Positions 5,061 to 9,674 of a stretch of DNA of 9,674 nt are shown piece by piece. The translations under genes were made by a program, and so were the position numbers. This DNA is from an uncultured Collinsella sp. Lineage in GTDB: Bacteria > Actinomycetota > Coriobacteriia > Coriobacteriales > Coriobacteriaceae. The notes beneath the pieces are model-generated. The model searched no databases. It saw only the letters and a list, made by a program, of their open reading frames with translations, and was not told the DNA's origin. The stretch spans positions 1 to 9,674 of the forward strand of contig CAAFOA010000289.1 in assembly GCA_900764415.1 (NCBI GenBank). The letters run 5' to 3'. Position 1 is the stretch's first letter. The number at the start of each line of letters is the position of its first letter.

Positions 5061-5474
5061 CTATCTGTCGGATTCCTTGCTGTAGATCAGGTCGACTCGG
5101 TCGCAGATGTGGTCGACCTTTTGAGCCATGCCCTGGCTACGCGTCTGGCTGTGGACCAGGTCGGCGTGCAGCACGTCATTCGACGCGACGACCGACTCCA
5201 TGAGGGTCTTCATCGCCTCCATGAGACTGTTGCTTCGCTCCATCTGCGCGGCGATTCGCCCTTCCATCTGCGAGCGCTCCCGATCTCGCTGCGCCCGCTC
5301 GTCCACCTCGGCCTGCTTTCGCTCCTCGCGCTTGAGGTCGATGTTCGCCTTGCGCTCGTTCTGGACCTTGTATTCGTCCAGAAATTGCCGCCCAAAATAG
5401 AAGGCGATCAGCACCAGCGCCGCGCCGCCAAGCCAGCCGGGTCCGTACGGCGCGAAGAGCTTGAGCACCTCCAT
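5061..5474 (-). CDS. Membrane-anchored coiled-coil protein of the lysis region
   Basis: This 137-residue protein has no function I can recognise for certain. After MEVLKLFAPYGPG comes one transmembrane helix (about 14-28). A highly charged, heptad-rich stretch (about 32-95: NERKANIDLKREERKQAEVDERAQRDRERSQ begins it in two pieces around residue 50) should form a long cytoplasmic coiled coil. The last 40 residues (SQTRSQGMAQKVDHICDRVDLIY) look like a second short coiled coil. The layout, an N-terminal helix followed by a charged region next to a holin, recalls BhlA/UviB- or XhlA-like lysis accessory proteins, though this one is longer. The start at 5474 has aagggagg 4 nt upstream. An in-frame ATG at 5525 lies inside the upstream hairpin and is unlikely. 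Confidence 0.8.
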   Translation of the reverse strand: MEVLKLFAPYGPGWLGGAALVLIAFYFGRQFLDEYKVQNERKANIDLKREERKQAEVDERAQRDRERSQMEGRIAAQMERSNSLMEAMKTLMESVVASNDVLHADLVHSQTRSQGMAQKVDHICDRVDLIYSKESDR

Positions 5475-5491
5475 CCGGCCTCCCTTCCGTT

Positions 5492-5530
5492 CTGCAGTGC
5501 GGCGGAGGCCCATCCCCCGCCACACTGCAG
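5492..5530 (-). promoter_or_regulatory. In-operon RNA hairpin ahead of the lysis genes
   Basis: Arms 5492-5505 and 5517-5530 form a 14-bp stem with an 11-nt loop. On the plus strand one position (5500 against 5522) is mismatched. In the transcribed minus-strand RNA it is a G-U pair, so the stem is complete. It lies in the only wide gap of the late operon, between the 85-aa protein and the coiled-coil protein, ending about 6 nt before the latter's ribosome binding site. No U-run follows, so simple termination is unlikely. Roles could be RNase processing, attenuation of read-through, or tuning of lysis-gene translation. Confidence 0.65.
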
Positions 5531-5553
5531 GTTCGGGCCCCCGTAACGCCGGC

Positions 5554-5811
5554 CTACACCGCCGCCATCGTGCCGACGCACACGGCCAGCGGGCCCTGCG
5601 ACAGGATCACGGCGCGGTCGGTGATGACGCACCCCGTGCAGGAGCGCACCATCGGGACCGTCACCACCGCGCCGTGCAGCATCACGTCGAGCGCCGTGTC
5701 GTGGACGCCCACGACCGTGCCGAACTCCATCGTCAGCCGCTTGCCGCCCGACGGCATCGCCGCCGCCAGCCGCGCCGCCGCGCCCTTGATCTCGGCTGCC
5801 GAATCGCTCAT
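5554..5811 (-). CDS. Small beta-rich phage tail-region protein
   Basis: This 85-residue protein has a short Ala-rich helix (5-18), then alternating beta-strand segments: LTMEFGTVVGVH, ALDVMLHGAVVTVP, VRSCTGCVITDRAVILSQ and LAVCVGTM. The pattern with a G-D/R-x-V-x-V turn is typical of small OB-fold or beta-barrel proteins that follow the hub/baseplate gene in Gram-positive siphophages. Cys58 and Cys61 form a CxxC that may be incidental. It starts with ATGA, overlapping the stop of the upstream tail gene by 4 nt, and gaggagg lies about 8 nt before the ATG. Longer in-frame starts up to 5934 lie inside the tail gene and are rejected. The exact role is unknown; a structural tail or baseplate accessory is inferred from position. 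Confidence 0.8.
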   Translation of the reverse strand: MSDSAAEIKGAAARLAAAMPSGGKRLTMEFGTVVGVHDTALDVMLHGAVVTVPMVRSCTGCVITDRAVILSQGPLAVCVGTMAAV

Positions 5812-7373
5812 CGCTCGTACCTCCTCGCCGTGTGCTTTATGACGCAGCCGGCGTCGAGCGTCAGCGTCTGCTTCTGGATTGCCAGCTTGCCGACCACCCC
5901 GCCGGTCCTGTAGTTCATCGCCACCGCCATGCACGGCTCGACGGGCTTATACACGCTCTTGAACTCGTCCGTGCGCGTCACGGCGCGCTCGGTGGCGAGC
6001 AGCTCCGCCGCTTTGCGGTCCGCCGCCGCCTGCATGGCGTCCTGGGGCCAAGGTGTGGCGTTGCCTCCCTCCTCGACCTTGTCGGCGACGAAGATGGCCT
6101 CGCCGCCGTCGATGTAGCAGTAGCCCCAGCTGACCTTGTTGTGGTTCTCCGTGGCGTGGTAGGTGTAGCTGACCTTCTGCCACTCGCCAGTCATGGTGAA
6201 CCCCTTGGTCACCGGGCCAAGCACCCTCTCCTGATCCCAGAAGGACTGTATGATGCCCGTCGCGCCCTTGGTGCCCTTGACCCACACGCTCTGCGTGTAG
6301 TCCGTATCCTTCTTGGCGCTCGGCCCCTCGTCCTGGCAGAAGCCGACGCGCCCGCCACTCGAGACGACCTTGATGCCGAAGAGCACGCCCGTCTGCGGCG
6401 AGTCGGGGACGTAGACGGTCTGGATGCTGCCGTGTGAGTCGCTCTTGCGGAAGTTCTTCTCAGACTTCTTTCCGATGCCGATGAGGGCGTTGGCGGCGCC
6501 CTCGATGAGGTTGGCGTCCTCGGTGTCCACGCCCGGCAGGCTGTCGTAGCTGTAGCTCTTGACGATTCGGCGCCCGACCGAGACGGTCGACAGGTCTGAA
6601 TCGGGCGAGTCGTCCACCGCCGTGCCGCGAACCGATGCGTCCTGCGTGCTGAAGTCCACGTGCACGACGTTGCAGACCTCGGCGCGATTGGTCGATTCGG
6701 TCATGTCCGACATGAAGCGCGCGTCCCTGCCCTCGGTGAACTCCGCCGAGATGGGCATGTCGGCAGGCTCGACGTAGCGCCTGTAGATCACGTTGCCCAT
6801 TCGGTCGGTCGCCGGCGAGCGGAACCCGGCCGCCTTGAGGAGCAGGTCCACCGCGTCCAGCTTGTTCTTGGCGTCGTTGTCCCTGCCCACGCCGAAAACC
6901 AAGGTGCTGCCAAGAAGGAGGCTGCTGGGGTCGGCGTAGACGGTGAGGCCGACCGATTCGGCTATCTTGACGGCCTCATCAACCAGATTGCTGCCAGCAA
7001 CGATCACGTACGGCCCGTCGAAGTCGTCGTCTTTGAGCCGCTTCAGGAGGCCGTAGGCATTGATCTGTCCCTCGCGGTAGGCGCCGTCGATGTCCACCGA
7101 GTCCACCACGGGCATGAACGTGCCGAGGCACTCGCGCCTCTCGCTGCCGTCCGAGAAGGAGGCGTTGAGGTACACGCGCAGAAAGTCGTTGCCGACGTCG
7201 AACTTGTCGGCGAAGTCCAGGGATGCGGTCTCGTAGAGCGCCGTGTTCGCGTTGCGCTCTATGGAGCCGCCGTTCTCGATGTCGCGCACGAAGTCGAGCT
7301 CGAGCCCCGTCTCGCGCGAGACGCGCACGAAGTCGTAGGAGGCGTCGAACGGCCTCGTCCAGCTATCAGCCAT
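5808..7373 (-). CDS. Phage tail hub/baseplate-like protein with jelly-roll insert
   Basis: This 521-residue structural protein should lie at the distal tail tip. The first 300 residues look like the hub/tail-adhesion fold (Gp37-like proteins of Siphovirus ReqiPepy6 type or prophage tail endopeptidase N-domains): RECLGTFMPVVDSVDIDG, a YGLLKRLKDDDF segment, an LDAVDLLLKAAGF helix, then YRRYVEPADMPISAEF and NRAEVCNVVHV. Residues about 314-443 look different: DTDYTQSVWVKGTKG, then EWQKVSYTYHATENHNKVSWGYCYI and ending KVEEGGNATPWP, the pattern of a CBM_4_9-type carbohydrate-binding jelly roll. After a helix (QAAADRKAAELLATERA) the hub strands resume (PCMAVAMNYRTGGVVGKLAI). Start 7373 has gggagga about 8-10 nt upstream and overlaps the upstream gene's stop by 8 nt. 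Extending it to the in-frame ATG at 7430 would lengthen that overlap and is not favoured. Confidence 0.8.
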   Translation of the reverse strand: MADSWTRPFDASYDFVRVSRETGLELDFVRDIENGGSIERNANTALYETASLDFADKFDVGNDFLRVYLNASFSDGSERRECLGTFMPVVDSVDIDGAYREGQINAYGLLKRLKDDDFDGPYVIVAGSNLVDEAVKIAESVGLTVYADPSSLLLGSTLVFGVGRDNDAKNKLDAVDLLLKAAGFRSPATDRMGNVIYRRYVEPADMPISAEFTEGRDARFMSDMTESTNRAEVCNVVHVDFSTQDASVRGTAVDDSPDSDLSTVSVGRRIVKSYSYDSLPGVDTEDANLIEGAANALIGIGKKSEKNFRKSDSHGSIQTVYVPDSPQTGVLFGIKVVSSGGRVGFCQDEGPSAKKDTDYTQSVWVKGTKGATGIIQSFWDQERVLGPVTKGFTMTGEWQKVSYTYHATENHNKVSWGYCYIDGGEAIFVADKVEEGGNATPWPQDAMQAAADRKAAELLATERAVTRTDEFKSVYKPVEPCMAVAMNYRTGGVVGKLAIQKQTLTLDAGCVIKHTARRYER

Positions 7374-9552
7374 TGGCGGGCTCCTCCCACGTCTCCCACG
7401 TCGGGTCGCACGAAGCCACCCACGCGCCATCAGAACGCTTCACGCCGCAGCTCAGGCGGGCGCGGAACCGCTCGCCGTGGAGGTCGCGCACCCAGAAACG
7501 CCCCGCGGTGTTCATGATCTCGAGGAATGACTTGTAGTCCTCCTCGTCGAGCAGCAGGAAGTCCATGCTGTCCTTGACGTCCCTCTCGTTGATGCCATAC
7601 GAGACGGGCAGCCCCTCCCCGCCGTCGGCGAAGTGCAGCATCTTGTACCCGTGCGTCACCTTGCGGCTCGAGCCCTTCTTGAGATAGCGCCCGAGCCACG
7701 ACCTCTCAGCGCCGGCTCCCCAGTTGAGAGCCACCGCGCGGCTCGCCACGGTCGTCTTGACCCTCGTCGCCGTGCTCACGCCCGTCGCGGCGTAGGCGAC
7801 CGCGACGTACTCGAACTCGCTGTTGAGCGGAGGCAGCGGGTCGCTCGCGCCCTCGCCCGCCGCAAGGTGAGAGCCGAGCTGCAGGGTCGAGCCGTCGGGC
7901 AGGACGCGTGACACGGTAAAGTGGGACGTCTCGGGCGTGTCGTCGCTGTCGGCCTTGCCTGGGAATACCGACAGCTGGCATCCCAGCCTCTCGTCGACGA
8001 AGATGTTTAGCGACGGTTTGGCTGGCGGTGCCCAGTCGGTCCGGAAAGTTCTCGAGGCGGTGACCGATAGCGACGATCCGGCCGTGACCGTGAGCATGAC
8101 CCTGTACGGCGTGAAGTTGACGAAGGCGTGTTGCGCGTAGCCCAGACGGAAGGAGCGCGCGTCCTTGTCCACAGCCCCGCTCCACAGAAGGTTGCCCCTG
8201 ATGTCGCATAAAGACAGGTACTGTCGGCTGACGCCCGTCTCGTCGGCCACCTTCCACGTGAAGGTATGCGGCACCGCGCGCAAGGTCGCCCCGTCCGCAG
8301 CCGGGTCGGTGAAGAATGCCTGGGGCGCGTCCGCCACGGTATATGCCGCCGCGCTCGACCATGCGCCCCAGTCCTCGTCGAGGCCCTTGGTGCGCACGCG
8401 CACGGTGTAAAGGCCCTTGGTGCCAGTCGGCAGCTTCAGGCTCGCACCCGGGCCATCGACCGTCGTGGTGGTGGGACCCGTCGGCGTCGTGACCTGCACC
8501 TCGGCTGAGGCCTGCGCCGAGCCGTCCGGATGGTTGGGCACCCATTCGAGCGTCGCGGTCGAACCTGTGGCGTAAGCCGCCCTGACGCCCCTGATGGACG
8601 GTGCGAGCGGCGGGCATATAGTCGTGACCTCGTTTGACTCGGTCCACGGTCCCTTGAGGCCGCTCTTGACCGCACGGACGCGGTAGCACACCGTTCCCGC
8701 CGGCGCCTCCTCATCCTCCCAGGAGGCGTTTACGTCCGCATCGACCCACGTCTTGCGGCCGTCGGTCGTGAGCTGGAACTCCCAGCTGTCGACGAAGGCC
8801 GGCGCGTCGTGCCCCTTGAGCACGACCTTCGCCGCCTCCGCCTTGACTGCCTCGAGCATGCCGAGCGCCGTCGGCGTGGTGTAGATCGCCGGCGCGCTCA
8901 CGCCGTAGTCCGACGTGCCGCCGGGGCCCGTCGCCTTGGCCGAGAAGATGTACATGCAGCCCGGCTCGAGGCCGTTGTAGGTGTGGCTCGTGGTATCCCA
9001 ACTGACGGTGCCGACGTCGGTGAACTTCCCCGGGCCGTTCTTCGCCACGCCGACGGTCACGGTCGACCAGGGGTAGTCGCCGTTCATGCCCGTGTAGTCG
9101 ACGTCCCAGCTGACCTTCGCGCTGGTGTCGCTCAGGCGCTCCGCCCTGATGTTCTTCGGCGTGTGCGGCGTGTGGTAGGCACGGCACGGGACCGTGACGG
9201 TGTTGGAGGCGTTCGACGTTCCGTTGCCGAAGCCGCCCGTGACGTTAATCTGGCCCGTGAAGGTGTGGTTGTAGGCGTCGCCGTTGCCGCGCGCGAGCTC
9301 GACGTCGCGCGACGTGCACTGCACCCATACCCAGTCGGAGTTGTTCGTCGAGTAGACCGAGCCGTTCCACGAGCCGCCCGCCGACGAGCTGCCGTTTGCG
9401 TAGCAGTTGATGGCGTAGCGCGTGCCGTAGCCGTGCGTGACACGGTAGGTCACCGTGGTGTCGGTACGCCCAACCTCAACAACGTCCACGTACGCGCACC
9501 AGCAGTACTTGCGATAGCCGCTTCCGCCTTGAACCCAGTTTCCCTGCGCCAT
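7366..9552 (-). CDS. FN3-repeat minor tail protein
   Basis: This 728-residue protein is a phage minor tail or tail-fibre component, probably exposed on the tail tip and involved in host contact. Residues 1-128 are a Trp/Tyr/Cys-rich beta domain ending SNASNTVTVPCRA. Four or five fibronectin type III-like units follow at about 133-226 (KNIRAERLSDTSAKVSWDV ... PAIYTTP), 229-311 (YRVRAVKSGLKGPWTESNEV), 316-406 (YTVRVRTKGLDEDWGAWSSA), 413-505 and 510-602, the last two more diverged. The final 120 residues (RAVALNWGAGAERSWLGRYL ... FLEIMNTAGRFWVRDLHGERF ... DPTWETWEEP) form a separate domain like the C-terminal Dit/tail-ring-type module often found at the end of such proteins. ATG 9552 lies 1 nt after the upstream stop, and ggggg about 9 nt before it lies inside the upstream gene. 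Confidence 0.83.
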   Translation of the reverse strand: MAQGNWVQGGSGYRKYCWCAYVDVVEVGRTDTTVTYRVTHGYGTRYAINCYANGSSSAGGSWNGSVYSTNNSDWVWVQCTSRDVELARGNGDAYNHTFTGQINVTGGFGNGTSNASNTVTVPCRAYHTPHTPKNIRAERLSDTSAKVSWDVDYTGMNGDYPWSTVTVGVAKNGPGKFTDVGTVSWDTTSHTYNGLEPGCMYIFSAKATGPGGTSDYGVSAPAIYTTPTALGMLEAVKAEAAKVVLKGHDAPAFVDSWEFQLTTDGRKTWVDADVNASWEDEEAPAGTVCYRVRAVKSGLKGPWTESNEVTTICPPLAPSIRGVRAAYATGSTATLEWVPNHPDGSAQASAEVQVTTPTGPTTTTVDGPGASLKLPTGTKGLYTVRVRTKGLDEDWGAWSSAAAYTVADAPQAFFTDPAADGATLRAVPHTFTWKVADETGVSRQYLSLCDIRGNLLWSGAVDKDARSFRLGYAQHAFVNFTPYRVMLTVTAGSSLSVTASRTFRTDWAPPAKPSLNIFVDERLGCQLSVFPGKADSDDTPETSHFTVSRVLPDGSTLQLGSHLAAGEGASDPLPPLNSEFEYVAVAYAATGVSTATRVKTTVASRAVALNWGAGAERSWLGRYLKKGSSRKVTHGYKMLHFADGGEGLPVSYGINERDVKDSMDFLLLDEEDYKSFLEIMNTAGRFWVRDLHGERFRARLSCGVKRSDGAWVASCDPTWETWEEPANG

Positions 9553-9553
9553 C

Positions 9554-9674
9554 CTACGCGACCCCCATCGCCATGCTCTGCTCCACCGCCGCGACGAAGG
9601 CCCTGAACGCGGACGCCACGCGCCCGTCGAAGCCCAGCAGGTCGCCGTCGAGGTAGAGGTTGTAAACGTTGCCG
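9554..9674 (-). CDS. Tape measure protein, C-terminal fragment
   Basis: Only the last 39 residues are inside the window; the gene continues past 9674. The fragment reads GNVYNLYLDGDLLGFDGRV, then ASAFRAFVAAVEQSMAMGVA, and stops with TAG at 9554-9556. An N-x-Y-x-x-Y-L-D/N-G strand followed by a short helix at the extreme C-terminus is the usual ending of siphophage tape measure proteins, which set tail length and end just upstream of the distal tail genes. The position fits: the FN3 tail gene begins 1 nt after this stop. The fragment is too short for certainty; another tail protein with the same ending cannot be excluded. Confidence 0.65.
   Translation of the reverse strand, partial: GNVYNLYLDGDLLGFDGRVASAFRAFVAAVEQSMAMGVA

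Noticed and set aside
1..9674. CRISPR array, tRNA, rRNA, insertion-sequence transposase or defence genes
   Set aside because: I saw no regularly spaced repeats, no cloverleaf or rRNA motifs, and no transposase or integrase domains on either strand.

Overview
The window looks like a short-read contig end from a high-GC Gram-positive bacterium. The gene content suggests Actinomycetota, and gut Coriobacteriia such as Collinsella is my best guess, but nothing here proves the genus. Bases 1-65 are not biological: they match an Illumina P7/Nextera i7 adapter with its index and the transposase mosaic end. Genomic sequence starts at 66.

Host part (66 to about 3550). A plus-strand copper locus comes first: the C-terminal end of a P1B-1 type Cu(I)-exporting ATPase (cut by the adapter), a 73-aa CopZ-like metallochaperone and a CsoR-family copper-sensing repressor. 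Together these would export Cu(I), carry it within the cytoplasm and sense it. Each junction after these genes holds a long imperfect inverted repeat (376-469, 783-849, 1165-1231). The three are unrelated in sequence and none has a U-tract, so they resemble dispersed REP/MITE-like palindromes more than terminators. A two-helix membrane protein with a C-terminal zinc ribbon follows. It converges on a minus-strand amidohydrolase (1859-3229), with a bidirectional hairpin terminator at 1774-1808 between them.

Boundary (3230-3609). No convincing gene is visible in these 380 bases. They hold a possible promoter/operator for the amidohydrolase, a 16-bp near-perfect direct repeat at 3477-3511, and a strong perfect-stem terminator at 3553-3588 that probably ends the phage late transcript. 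A prophage attachment site may lie here, but it cannot be proven from one end.

Prophage part (3610-9674, all minus strand, so read from right to left). The order is typical of the tail-to-lysis end of a siphophage: tape-measure C-terminus, an FN3-rich minor tail protein (728 aa), a tail hub/baseplate-like protein carrying an apparent jelly-roll carbohydrate-binding insert (521 aa), a small beta-rich protein (85 aa), a membrane-anchored coiled-coil protein (137 aa), a two-helix holin-like protein (76 aa), a signal-peptide-bearing N-acetylmuramoyl-L-alanine amidase with three C-terminal wall-binding-like repeats (379 aa), and a 29-aa membrane peptide. Most junctions overlap (8, 4, 14 and 4 nt) or are 1-8 nt apart, which implies one translationally coupled late operon. 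The one wide gap (5475-5553) holds a hairpin that pairs completely, using one G-U, only in the phage transcript.

I do not see a clearly new defence or regulatory system. The best leads are the jelly-roll insert in the tail hub, the exported endolysin with its lysis cassette, the in-operon hairpin, and the three intergenic palindromes.
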